Below, in pieces: positions 16,631 to 21,733 of a stretch of 25,249 bases of DNA. A model generated the notes under the pieces. The model searched no databases. It worked only from the letters and a program-made list of their open reading frames with translations, and had not been told where the DNA came from. The position numbers and the translations under genes are program-made. The first letter of the stretch is position 1; every line of letters starts with the position of its first letter. Source of the stretch: a virus; IMG/VR virus record IMGVR_UViG_3300021438_000065, positions 1 through 25,249 of that record; one strand, given 5' to 3'.

Positions 16631-17220
16631 TCTTTTATTCCCCAAGAACCATCTTCAAGTTGAACCACATTCTCACCTTCAATACAATCTTTAACAAGAT
16701 CTTTAACATGTTCTTCATTTAATTTACCAGTAACAAACTTAGTAAATTGATCAGCAAGATTTTGTAATTGTGCTGCTGTGGATTGTTGTTCAACTATCTT
16801 TGTAGGTTGTTTTCTAATTAGTTGTCGTTTGTCTAATAACTGTGTAAAGGTAGTATTAATGTCTCTAAGTTTAGCTGGTATTCTTTTTACCTTACCAGTC
16901 CTAACATCAAACATATACTCACCATTTTCGATTCTATCCATGACTGCATCAAGAGCTTTATCTATTCCTTTACCAAGTCTAGTATCAAGTCTATCATAAT
17001 CATCTTTTTGTATCTCTTGTACTTTCTCTTTCCACCAAGGAGAATTTCTCCATTTGTTTAATGTATGAGTTGGTACATTTACTTGTTCTGATGTTAATGT
17101 GATAGATCCTGTAGCAAGGAATACTCCTATAGCTTCATTCTTTTTTTTATCTGACCAAAGCCCAGGTACTCCCGGTACATTCTTTCTTGGGGCTTTAACG
17201 TATCTCCACGACCCAGGCAT
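16627..17220 (-). CDS. terS: Terminase small subunit (DNA recognition)
   Basis: A 197-residue protein, first gene of the late operon and upstream of terL. Residues about 25-70 form a helix-turn-helix (NEAIGVFLATGSITLTSEQVNVPTHTLNKWRNSPWWKE), as in small terminases that bind pac or cos. The rest is helical (ALDAVMDRIENGEY...TTFTQLLDKRQLIRKQ) and ends in an acidic tail, as in ring-forming small subunits that hand DNA to TerL. AGGAG lies just ahead of the ATG, which is about 30 bases from the likely transcription start of the leftward promoter. Other HTH proteins are possible but position makes this the best call. Confidence 0.78.
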   Translation of the reverse strand: MPGSWRYVKAPRKNVPGVPGLWSDKKKNEAIGVFLATGSITLTSEQVNVPTHTLNKWRNSPWWKEKVQEIQKDDYDRLDTRLGKGIDKALDAVMDRIENGEYMFDVRTGKVKRIPAKLRDINTTFTQLLDKRQLIRKQPTKIVEQQSTAAQLQNLADQFTKFVTGKLNEEHVKDLVKDCIEGENVVQLEDGSWGIKE

Positions 17221-17256
17221 AACTCTCCTTAATTTAAAGTTACAGTATATAATGCT

Positions 17257-17285
17257 ATTATAACATATTTTTTTACCTTTGTCAA
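17257..17285 (-). promoter_or_regulatory. Leftward late-operon promoter, perfect sigma70 consensus
   Basis: On the minus strand TTGACA (17280-17285) is followed by exactly 17 nt and TATAAT (17257-17262), with TGT before the -10 giving an extended -10 (TGn). Both hexamers match 6/6. Transcription would start near 17250, about 30 nt before the small-terminase ATG. A full-consensus promoter for late genes is unusual, because late genes are normally delayed, so a repressor or other control is expected. Confidence 0.9.
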
Positions 17286-17343
17286 GTGTTTTTTACAAAA
17301 ATATAAAAATAAATTAAAAATAATTAAATAATTAAAAAAAGAC
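17286..17343. other. A/T tract between divergent promoters (UP-element or unwinding candidate)
   Basis: These 58 bp separate the two -35 hexamers and are almost pure A and T, with runs such as AAAAATAATTAAATAATTAA. They would serve both promoters as an UP element. An easily melted origin element is an alternative that sequence alone cannot decide. Confidence 0.6.
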
Positions 17344-17372
17344 TTGACTTTTGGATTTATTTATGGTATAAT
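17344..17372 (+). promoter_or_regulatory. Rightward early promoter, near-perfect sigma70 consensus
   Basis: TTGACT (17344-17349), 17 nt, then TATAAT (17367-17372) preceded by TGG (extended -10). The match is 11 of 12 hexamer bases. Start of transcription is expected near 17379. It mirrors the leftward promoter, and both share the flanking GACTTGAC/CACTTGAC context. Confidence 0.9.
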
Positions 17373-17565
17373 ACTATTATCTACAGTGAAATATTATTCA
17401 CTAAAGTTTCAACGGGCTACTCATAACTTCTTATCAGAAGGAAAGAGTGTGCGGCACATACCATACTGATGAGTACAAGGTATGCAACAATTTTCTTTTC
17501 TGTTTTTTTCTTTTTTCCTGCATACCGACAGGTATCTTGTGACAGGTAATTCCCAACACTATTGT

Positions 17566-17580
17566 GGGGGGTAAGGGGGG
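17566..17580 (+). repeat. Double G6 tract (pairs with C tract at 17773)
   Basis: G6-TAA-G6. It stands out in AT-rich DNA. It could pair with the C8-A-C5 tract 190 nt downstream, or form an intermolecular G-quadruplex. Confidence 0.7.
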
Positions 17581-17666
17581 TTTGCTCTTTTTTTAGGTTT
17601 TCTTTACTTTGATAAATAATATATATAACTAAGGTAATGTGGATTCCGTAAGGAAGACACAAATAG

Positions 17667-17679
17667 TATATACGTAGTA
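17667..17679 (+). repeat. Long-range inverted repeat, left arm
   Basis: TATATACGTAGTA is the exact reverse complement of TACTACGTATATA at 18075-18087, about 400 nt away in the same leader. A 13-nt match is not expected by chance in a region of 1 kb. Confidence 0.7.
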
Positions 17680-17772
17680 GTGAATATCCAATATATCCAA
17701 TAGAGCATTATTAAAAAATAGTATAAATTATAGCAGTGTGTGATCTGTAAATAATCATAGTGGGTAGGTTTT

Positions 17773-17786
17773 CCCCCCCCACCCCC
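17773..17786 (+). repeat. C8-A-C5 tract
   Basis: It follows GTGGGTAGGTTTT, with which it can also form a local hairpin (GTGGG with CCCAC). It is complementary to the G tracts at 17566-17580, so the two pairings exclude each other. Confidence 0.7.
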
Positions 17787-17816
17787 TCTAAAATATTCAT
17801 ATACCCTCCCTCTATC

Positions 17817-17837
17817 AAATGAGAACCATTCTCATTT
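17817..17837. promoter_or_regulatory. Fur-box-like 21-bp palindrome (operator candidate)
   Basis: AAATGAGAA-CCA-TTCTCATTT is a perfect 9-bp inverted repeat around 3 bp. Its core TGAGAAC-C-ATTCTCA matches 11-12 of 14 positions of the 7-1-7 Fur consensus TGATAAT-n-ATTATCA. A weak -10 (CATAAT, 17839-17844) lies just downstream and a weak leftward TTGATA overlaps its left edge. It could be a host Fur site or an operator for a phage repressor. Without a T-tract it is not a good terminator. Confidence 0.5.
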
Positions 17838-18074
17838 CCATAATAATAAAAGTGTTCTTTTCACCAATTTATCTTTTCAATTAGTTGGCTTCAGAATTAC
17901 ACTACCTTCTTTAGCTTTACTCTTGGCATGATTCTTGCATGTACTCTTTATTACAAAAGCCCTCTTCTTACATTCAGTATTATAATAGTACCAGTGCATG
18001 TCTGGCAAAACGCTGATTGTCACCTCCAGTCCTGTCAATATCAACAACTTTCTATCACTCCCTGTTATACACTG

Positions 18075-18087
18075 TACTACGTATATA
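18075..18087 (+). repeat. Long-range inverted repeat, right arm
   Basis: TACTACGTATATA, exact reverse complement of 17667-17679. It is embedded in CTG...CAG, so it also has a short local palindrome. Confidence 0.7.
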
Positions 18088-18156
18088 CAGCCGCCCGCTT
18101 GACCTGTCTTCGGAGAAGAAAGTTATTGACATTGCCACTCCTTACAGTGCCAATTC

Positions 18157-18190
18157 AGCAGCCAGACAAGCTCTGGTGCTATTTTTTTTT
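18157..18190 (+). terminator. Intrinsic terminator just before first early gene (attenuator candidate)
   Basis: AGCA-G-CCAGA (18157-18166) pairs with TCTGG-TGCT (18172-18180) over 9 bp with one bulged G and loop CAAGC, followed by A and nine T. It lies only 15 bp before the ATG at 18206 with that gene's AGGAGA between. Since no good promoter lies between it and the gene, the terminator must be bypassed or suppressed for early gene expression. Confidence 0.85.
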
Positions 18191-18205
18191 ATTTAGGAGA
18201 TAGAG

Positions 18206-18568
18206 ATGATTAAGTATGCTCGCTATGGAGGATATGAATGCTCCTCCAAAGGTGATCGGCGATTTAGTGCCTTTTATGCTATCCTTCCTGATGGTAAGAG
18301 CATTGAATGGCATTACCAGTGCTCCGTTAAAGGGTATTCCTCGATTAAAGAGGGGAAAGGTAAACCTCCTCTTAAACCTTGTGATACTCAGCAAGCCTAC
18401 ATCGACTTATGGGCACTATGGGCCAAAAACAACCCTGAATTGATGTATGAGTTATTTGTATTGGTAGGACCTAATGGTACGCTTAGTGATATGTTCGCTA
18501 AGACCCCGATCAACCAAGCAAGAACCCTCGCTTACTTACTGAATAACCCTAAATTATGGAGAACATAA
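18206..18568 (+). CDS. Conserved phage early protein of unknown function
   Basis: A 120-residue protein, first gene of the rightward set, with AGGAGA 9 bases upstream of the ATG. The pattern 'KGDRRFSAFYAILPDGKSIEWHYQCSVKGY...GKGKPP', then 'YIDLWALWAKNNPELM' and 'LSDMFAKTPINQARTLAYLLN' is one I recognise from early regions of many unrelated phages ('G.RRFSAF.A.....SIE..YQ...KG...GKG......Y..LW..W...NP.L......LTDMFA....NQARALA.IL'). No function is established. First-expressed position behind an attenuator would fit a host-takeover or anti-defence protein, which is inference. Confidence 0.75.
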   Translation: MIKYARYGGYECSSKGDRRFSAFYAILPDGKSIEWHYQCSVKGYSSIKEGKGKPPLKPCDTQQAYIDLWALWAKNNPELMYELFVLVGPNGTLSDMFAKTPINQARTLAYLLNNPKLWRT

Positions 18569-18654
18569 TGATTCGCCTGATCGACAACACCCTAATGCTG
18601 ATCTTCATCTTGATCTGCTTGGTTCTTCCTCGTTACTTGGAGTCACTGCTATGA
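18568..18654 (+). CDS. 28-residue single-TM peptide
   Basis: This very small ORF (MIRLIDNTLMLIFILICLVL, then PRYLESLL) has GGAGA 6 bases before its ATG, overlaps the upstream TAA by one base (TAATG), and shares ATGA with the gene after it. Residues 8-20 are strongly hydrophobic, giving one transmembrane helix with a basic N-terminus and short C-tail. The coupling on both sides supports a real gene. Possible roles are superinfection exclusion or membrane targeting; none is shown. Confidence 0.6.
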   Translation: MIRLIDNTLMLIFILICLVLPRYLESLL

Positions 18655-18818
18655 ATGCTGAAACCACCGCTGCTCTACATGTAATTGGTAATCAACTTAG
18701 TAACCAGTTCCTAGATGCTCTGTTTAAGGGCAGCGCCTACGACTGGAGAATGAACAAATACAAAGTAGAATTGCTTGATCTTGATATCATGTATCTCAAC
18801 TTCCCATTCTTGTACTAA
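18651..18818 (+). CDS. Hypothetical 55-residue early protein
   Basis: Its ATG overlaps the TGA of the one-TM peptide (ATGA), with GGAG 8 bases upstream. The sequence (NAETTAALHVIGNQLSNQFL, then DALFKGSAYDWRMNKYKVEL) is helical and soluble, ending in a hydrophobic aromatic tail (LNFPFLY). It is not recognised. Confidence 0.6.
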   Translation: MNAETTAALHVIGNQLSNQFLDALFKGSAYDWRMNKYKVELLDLDIMYLNFPFLY

Positions 18819-18830
18819 TAGGAGATTCAC

Positions 18831-19100
18831 ATGACTAAGAAATCCCTCACACTGTTAATTGTTGAATCAGCTCTTCGTACAGCAGCAAACCATGTCTTAC
18901 GGTTGAACACAATCAACCAACTAGCCGACAAAGGATGTTTGCCTATGCACTTTATCAACACCAACAACAAATCCTTTTGGATGTTCACAGTAGCCGGCTT
19001 CGACTTCCACTACGAAGAGACTGAAGCCAACAAGTTCTTTGTGAAAATCGCAGAGAACAACTACAAGGATCTACCAAAGCAAAACCTTGAACTTAGTTAG
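18831..19100 (+). CDS. Hypothetical early protein
   Basis: An 89-residue protein with a strong ribosome site (AGGAG 7 bases before the ATG). The N-terminal half is a basic helix (SLTLLIVESALRTAANHVLRLNTINQLA); the C-terminal half looks like a small alpha/beta fold (SFWMFTVAGFDFHYEETEANKFFVKIAE). It has no recognised family. It belongs to the same GC-richer early block as its neighbours and is followed by a structured gap. Confidence 0.65.
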   Translation: MTKKSLTLLIVESALRTAANHVLRLNTINQLADKGCLPMHFINTNNKSFWMFTVAGFDFHYEETEANKFFVKIAENNYKDLPKQNLELS

Positions 19101-19110
19101 TATCTCCTCT

Positions 19111-19157
19111 ATGGTCGGTCATCACTATTGACTGGCCATGTGGGAGCACCTAGCTCC
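19111..19157 (+). promoter_or_regulatory. Tandem RNA hairpins carrying the GGTCGGTCAT motif
   Basis: ATGGTCGGTCA (19111-19121) pairs fully with TGACTGGCCAT (19129-19139) as 11 bp with two G-U pairs and a 7-nt loop. A second hairpin, GGAGC-ACCTA-GCTCC (19143-19157), follows. No T-tract is present, so an mRNA-processing, translation-control or protein-binding element is more likely than a terminator. Confidence 0.6.
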
Positions 19158-19187
19158 ATTCAACCACTTCCTTGAAAGGTAACTCAA

Positions 19188-20105
19188 ATGCTTAACGCTA
19201 TCCGTTCCGCTCTCATCAACATGCTTGGTGGTAAAATCATCCAGAAGCAGATCACCGAAGCTGCACCTGTTCATAACTTCGGTCATGGTCGTACTTCTGG
19301 TCGGCCTGTCTATAACACTCAGCCGACTGAAGTTATCAAGGGCCATATGACCCCTGCTGACCTCAGCGACTTAGTTAGTGAGTGGTCAAAGTCCTCAATT
19401 GCCAATCAAGCTTCTTGGATTGCGCTTGCAGGTGCATGGCAACTCTTCGACAAGGAAATGAACAAGACTCCCGATCGTAGGAACTTGCAAGCTGTTGAAG
19501 CATCCTTGGATAAATTCCATGCTTGGAATGCTGTTAGCCCTCGTCCTTACGATGAGTCTGGTATCGAAGAGCAAGTAATCAAAATGTCAATGAAAAACGT
19601 CAGCAAGGGAAACAAAGAAACGGATGCCATTCGTGCTCGCATCCGTGGTGTCTCGATCCAAATGTTCCAGCAAGAACGGGAACGGTTGGAGAGGTTGCGT
19701 CAAGCTACCTCAGTTGAACGGATCAAGTCGTTCCTCTCGATGTGCAACAACTGCCCAAGCTGTGATGGTAACTACCATATCTCAGTGCAACAAGTTGTCA
19801 AGAAGCTTGAAGATACTTGCATGTTTCTTGCTGATCCTGCTCGCCAGTTTGACGACATCTGGGCAACATCGGAAATCTTGTTGATCGAAGGTGACATCGC
19901 TACAGTGAAACAAAACTATGGTCGCAACAACGAGAACAACGAACCCTTCGTCAATGGTGTTCTCACCAGCGACCACATGATGCGCAACAGTACTCTGGCA
20001 ACAGAGAACAATCGGGGAAAGACCGGCGAAGCTAGTAAGAACGCTGAAGTCGTTAGCAATCAGAAAGCCTACGAAGATTGGCTAGCTTCAGAACACGCTG
20101 CTTAA
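19188..20105 (+). CDS. Unrecognised 305-residue early protein
   Basis: The largest gene of the early block, with AAAGG 9 bases before the ATG. It has visibly higher G+C than the genes further right. No domain is recognised. The protein is mostly helical and charged: a basic start (MLNAIRSALINMLGGKI), a helical middle (ALAGAWQLFDKEM..., QQERERLERLRQA), then a cysteine cluster MCNNCPSCDG at about residues 184-193 that could bind a metal. The C-terminus is polar and Asn-rich. It is flanked on both sides by hairpins that share GGTCGGTCA, so its mRNA could be regulated as a unit. Function unknown. Confidence 0.7.
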   Translation: MLNAIRSALINMLGGKIIQKQITEAAPVHNFGHGRTSGRPVYNTQPTEVIKGHMTPADLSDLVSEWSKSSIANQASWIALAGAWQLFDKEMNKTPDRRNLQAVEASLDKFHAWNAVSPRPYDESGIEEQVIKMSMKNVSKGNKETDAIRARIRGVSIQMFQQERERLERLRQATSVERIKSFLSMCNNCPSCDGNYHISVQQVVKKLEDTCMFLADPARQFDDIWATSEILLIEGDIATVKQNYGRNNENNEPFVNGVLTSDHMMRNSTLATENNRGKTGEASKNAEVVSNQKAYEDWLASEHAA

Positions 20106-20114
20106 TGTAACACA

Positions 20115-20163
20115 AAGGGTCGGTCATTGATCCAAGGATCACTTGGTCATGTGGCTGACCCTT
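20115..20163 (+). promoter_or_regulatory. Branched RNA hairpin carrying the GGTCGGTCAT motif
   Basis: AAGGGTCGGTCA (20115-20126) pairs fully with TGGCTGACCCTT (20152-20163) as 12 bp including two G-U pairs. Inside it TGATCC-AA-GGATCA (20128-20141) forms a second stem. No strong T-tract follows. The 5' arm repeats the motif of the hairpin at 19111, while the 3' arm differs by G-U exchanges. Confidence 0.65.
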
Positions 20164-20184
20164 CCATTTACTTAGGAGATTACC

Positions 20185-20490
20185 ATGCTTTACAATTCCA
20201 AGCAACAAGTCGTCAATCTTACCAACGCTGAAAAGCACATCTGCAACGAAGGTCTGGCCGAACTCGCGGCGCTAACTTCCAAGAAGCGCTCGCTAGTCAA
20301 TGCCATCATCCGTGCTCGACAACGCATTCTCAGCCCATTGCGTGAAACCAAGGAACAACCCGATCCTAATGGTCGTAGTTGCAATGGTATGTTCACCATC
20401 AAAACCCGTTTGCAGTATGTTTTTTATTCGACACCGGCATACAACGGCCTCAAGAACAGCGGTCGTGAGCGGCATGTTCTCACCAACTAG
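20185..20490 (+). CDS. Hypothetical early protein
   Basis: A 101-residue basic protein with AGGAGA 7 bases before the ATG. A helical N-terminal part (TNAEKHICNEGLAELAALTS, then KKRSLVNAIIRARQRILSPL) is followed by a beta-prone C-terminal part (GMFTIKTRLQYVFYSTPAYNGL). It is not recognised. A high positive charge would suit nucleic acid binding, but that is only a guess from composition. Confidence 0.62.
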   Translation: MLYNSKQQVVNLTNAEKHICNEGLAELAALTSKKRSLVNAIIRARQRILSPLRETKEQPDPNGRSCNGMFTIKTRLQYVFYSTPAYNGLKNSGRERHVLTN

Positions 20491-20498
20491 AAACTAAC

Positions 20499-20684
20499 AT
20501 GAAAATCTCCTATACTGTCACACGAGACTTCAACATTACCGTCGCTGAAGCACAACTCATCAGAGGTTTATATAGTGTTAATGAAGATGGTTTGGCCAAC
20601 AAATTTATTAAAGAACAATATGCAGATCTCAGCCTATATGAAAGTAAAAAGATATGTGAAGCCGTAAATAACACCAAGCAGTAA
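20499..20684 (+). CDS. Hypothetical early protein
   Basis: A 61-residue protein 8 bases after the previous gene, without a clear ribosome site, so probably coupled. It starts with a beta strand (MKISYTVTRDFNITV) followed by helices (AEAQLIRGLYSVNEDGLANKF, IKEQYADLSLYESKKICEAV). It is not recognised. Confidence 0.55.
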   Translation: MKISYTVTRDFNITVAEAQLIRGLYSVNEDGLANKFIKEQYADLSLYESKKICEAVNNTKQ

Positions 20685-20690
20685 CCAAAC

Positions 20691-20716
20691 ACAGCTTCTT
20701 CCCACGAGGAAGCTGT
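20691..20716 (+). other. Intergenic hairpin
   Basis: ACAGCTTC (20691-20698) and GAAGCTGT (20709-20716) form an 8-bp stem with a 10-nt loop in the gap between two small genes. No T-tract follows, so it is a weak terminator at best; an RNA-processing or stability element is possible. Confidence 0.45.
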
Positions 20717-20753
20717 TACGGCAATCCTGCCCACACATAAAGATAAAAATAAA

Positions 20754-20909
20754 ATGAAACACGCAATTCCCAAACACTGTTCAGGCTGCAAACACCTCTG
20801 GACAAAAGGAATAAAAGACGGGACACACGACAGATGGTGCCCCAAATACAATAAATCCGCACCAAAAGCATTAGGCGAATGTAAATTAAAAAAGGGTAAG
20901 GAAATATAA
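20754..20909 (+). CDS. 51-residue zinc-binding-like protein
   Basis: A small ORF starting at ATG 20754, whose stop shares a base with the next ATG (TAATG). Four cysteines are arranged as HCSGC (residues 8-12), WC (29) and EC (43) with nearby His, a plausible zinc site. The protein is very basic (HLWTKGIKDG, CKLKKGKEI). Tiny Cys-rich proteins of the type 'C..C..L......G......C.........G.C' are frequent in phage early regions, function unknown. No strong ribosome site is visible. Confidence 0.5.
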   Translation: MKHAIPKHCSGCKHLWTKGIKDGTHDRWCPKYNKSAPKALGECKLKKGKEI

Positions 20910-21097
20910 TGTCCCAAGAAATCCGTGACATGCTCACCCAACGCCAATCTCAGTACGCTTGGGAAGCATATCTCAAGCACCGTGAGCATGGAAAAGAGCA
21001 GCCTTCGGCTGAAGAAAAACCAGAACCTACCCAAGTTCTCCCCTCGCTTCGCTCGGGAGAAGCGGAAATGGTCGGTCATAATAAACATAGCTTGTAA
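20909..21097 (+). CDS. Hypothetical 62-residue protein
   Basis: It begins at an ATG overlapping the upstream TAA, with AAGGAA 6 bases before. The first half is a helix (SQEIRDMLTQRQSQYAWEAYLKHREHG). The second half is encoded by DNA containing two GC-rich hairpins (20999-21011 and 21036-21061) and reads like low-complexity sequence, so it may be an inserted palindromic element that was absorbed into the frame. A copy of GGTCGGTCAT lies near its end. Confidence 0.55.
   Translation: MSQEIRDMLTQRQSQYAWEAYLKHREHGKEQPSAEEKPEPTQVLPSLRSGEAEMVGHNKHSL
21036..21061 (+). repeat. GC-rich palindromic element inside a gene
   Basis: TTCTCCC (21036-21042) pairs with GGGAGAA (21055-21061) around CTCGCTTCGCTC. 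Together with CAGCC-TTC-GGCTG at 20999-21011 it forms a two-hairpin block of GC-rich DNA in AT-rich surroundings, of the kind found in mobile palindromic (REP-like) elements and plasmids. Confidence 0.5.
21070..21079 (+). repeat. GGTCGGTCAT motif copy
   Basis: Exact 10-nt copy, read in frame as Val-Gly-His in the 62-residue gene; no hairpin partner is seen. Confidence 0.6.
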
Positions 21098-21112
21098 TAA
21101 GAAATTTTAATC

Positions 21113-21253
21113 ATGAACTCAAAAATCAAACGACTCCTATTCCCAAAAAGACAATCTTGGGTAATTAATAAACTAATTCAAGACACTTTAATCCCTTTAA
21201 AGATCTTTAAACAAGCCACTGCAGTTTATTTAAAAACCCTCAAGGAAAAATAA
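21113..21253 (+). CDS. Hypothetical 46-residue basic protein
   Basis: Runs from ATG 21113 to TAA 21251-21253. It is very basic (SKIKRLLFPKRQSWVINKLI, FKQATAVYLKTLKEK) and helical. The stop overlaps the next gene's ATG (TAATG). No good ribosome site lies upstream, so the support is mainly the tight coupling to the gene that follows. Confidence 0.45.
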   Translation: MNSKIKRLLFPKRQSWVINKLIQDTLIPLKIFKQATAVYLKTLKEK

Positions 21254-21396
21254 TGTATACTTATAAAAAAGAAGAACCTACTTTTACTGATGAAGAATAC
21301 TATTTTGTTATCTATGATCCTAATAATATTCAAATTTGTACTGTTAATTACGTACAAGAAGCAGAAGCATTAATCTCTCACCTTAATCAAGAATAA
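21253..21396 (+). CDS. Hypothetical 47-residue acidic protein
   Basis: ATG at 21253 with AAGGA 7 bases upstream, overlapping the previous TAA by one base. The sequence (DEEYYFVIYDPNNIQICTVN, YVQEAEALISHLNQE) predicts a beta hairpin followed by a helix, a sensible mini-fold. It is not recognised. The next ORF starts one base after its stop. Confidence 0.52.
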   Translation: MYTYKKEEPTFTDEEYYFVIYDPNNIQICTVNYVQEAEALISHLNQE

Positions 21397-21397
21397 T

Positions 21398-21544
21398 ATG
21401 CCTGAAGATCTCAATACTTATTATAGAGGTTATAAAATATTTACACAACCTTTTTTAGAAAAATACCCTGATTAGACAAAATCATTTTATAACCCATTAG
21501 ATGACATTGATTCTTTCTGTATGTATTGTATGATGTCAATCTAA
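21398..21544 (+). pseudogene. Small ORF interrupted by an in-frame amber codon
   Basis: From ATG 21398 the frame reads 25 codons, hits TAG at 21473-21475, then continues protein-like (TKSFYNPLDDIDSFCMYCMM) to TAA at 21542. A TGG-to-TAG change (Trp) would restore a 48-codon gene. It may be a 25-residue peptide, a nonsense-mutated gene, or a readthrough product. TAG is a genuine stop elsewhere in this genome (for example 5254 and 7908), so general recoding is unlikely. Confidence 0.4.
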
Positions 21545-21551
21545 CTTTTAA

Positions 21552-21577
21552 GCCCGAGTGGTGGAACTGGTATACAC
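21552..21577 (+). pseudogene. 5' fragment of a tRNA-Leu (acceptor 5' strand and D arm)
   Basis: GCCCGAG-TG-GTG, an 11-nt loop, and CAC reproduce the first 26 bases of a bacterial tRNA-Leu, including the D stem GTG/CAC and the GG of the D loop. No matching anticodon arm, T arm or 3' acceptor strand follows. The tRNA-Leu downstream does not pair with it, so this is a remnant of duplication or recombination. Confidence 0.55.
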
Positions 21578-21586
21578 AAATAATGC

Positions 21587-21615
21587 TTGCCACAAGCTCT
21601 TAAATAAGTTATAAT
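21587..21615 (+). promoter_or_regulatory. sigma70 promoter for tRNA-Leu
   Basis: TTGCCA (21587-21592), 17-nt spacer, TATAAT (21610-21615): 11 of 12 consensus bases. The tRNA-Leu begins 11 nt after the -10, so transcription would start within a few bases of the mature 5' end. Confidence 0.7.
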
Positions 21616-21625
21616 GTAGTTTCCT

Positions 21626-21710
21626 GGGGGGTTGTCCAAATAGGTAAAGGAAAGGGATTTAAAATCCCTCGGCATAAGCCTTACGAGTTCGACTCTCGTA
21701 CCCCCTACCA
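21626..21710 (+). tRNA. tRNA-Leu (anticodon UAA)
   Basis: An 85-nt type II tRNA. The acceptor GGGGGGT pairs with ACCCCCT (one G-U at the end), followed by discriminator A and encoded CCA. D stem TCC/GGA with GG in the loop; anticodon stem AGGGA/TCCCT with loop TTTAAAA, giving anticodon TAA; long variable arm GGC-ATAA-GCC; T arm ACGAG-TTCGACT-CTCGT. It reads UUA, a common Leu codon in this AT-rich phage. Confidence 0.9.
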
Positions 21711-21733
21711 TCACTTTATACTAAGGAAATTAC

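Larger units (their letters stand above)
17379..18190 (+). ncRNA. Predicted ~810-nt untranslated leader or noncoding transcript
   Basis: The span runs from the strong rightward promoter to an intrinsic terminator. It holds no ORF with a good ribosome site and protein-like composition. It contains T-rich, A-rich, G-run and C-run patches, local hairpins (for example ATACC-GACA-GGTAT at 17522-17535), a tandem 9-bp repeat ATATCCAAT (17684-17701), a Fur-like palindrome and a long-range inverted repeat. It may be a structured regulatory RNA, or a leader read through into the early genes by antitermination. Not recognised as a known RNA family. Confidence 0.45.

Noticed and set aside
17465-17485. 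CTGATGAG, resembling the hammerhead ribozyme core
   Set aside because: The required GAAA after stem II and a UH cleavage site in a suitable circular order are missing in all three topologies I tried.
17447-17542. GTG mini-ORF of 31 residues after AAGGA in the leader
   Set aside because: Spacing to the GTG is too short and the peptide is dominated by a T-rich tract (Phe runs); not enough support as a gene.
17417-17662. 81-residue minus-strand ORF in the leader
   Set aside because: Lies antisense in the leader without promoter or ribosome site; low-complexity Lys stretch from the T-tract.
18099-18154. TTGACC (18099) and TTGACA (18126) as -35 boxes for the first early gene
   Set aside because: No acceptable -10 hexamer occurs at 16-18 nt from either, so no promoter could be supported between the leader and the gene.
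17928-18203. 91-residue plus-strand ORF
   Set aside because: No ribosome site, Cys/Leu-rich composition, and it runs through the terminator stem and T-tract.
21036-21061. GC-rich hairpin as a terminator
   Set aside because: No T-tract follows and it is inside a reading frame; listed as a palindromic element instead.
20510-21088. 192-residue minus-strand ORF
   Set aside because: Antisense shadow of three coupled plus-strand genes; composition is Phe/Leu/Ser/Cys-rich and it has no recognisable domain.
21507-21534. TTGATT-16-TATGAT as a promoter upstream of the tRNA cluster
   Set aside because: Weaker hexamers and a short spacer; the promoter at 21587-21615 is far better.
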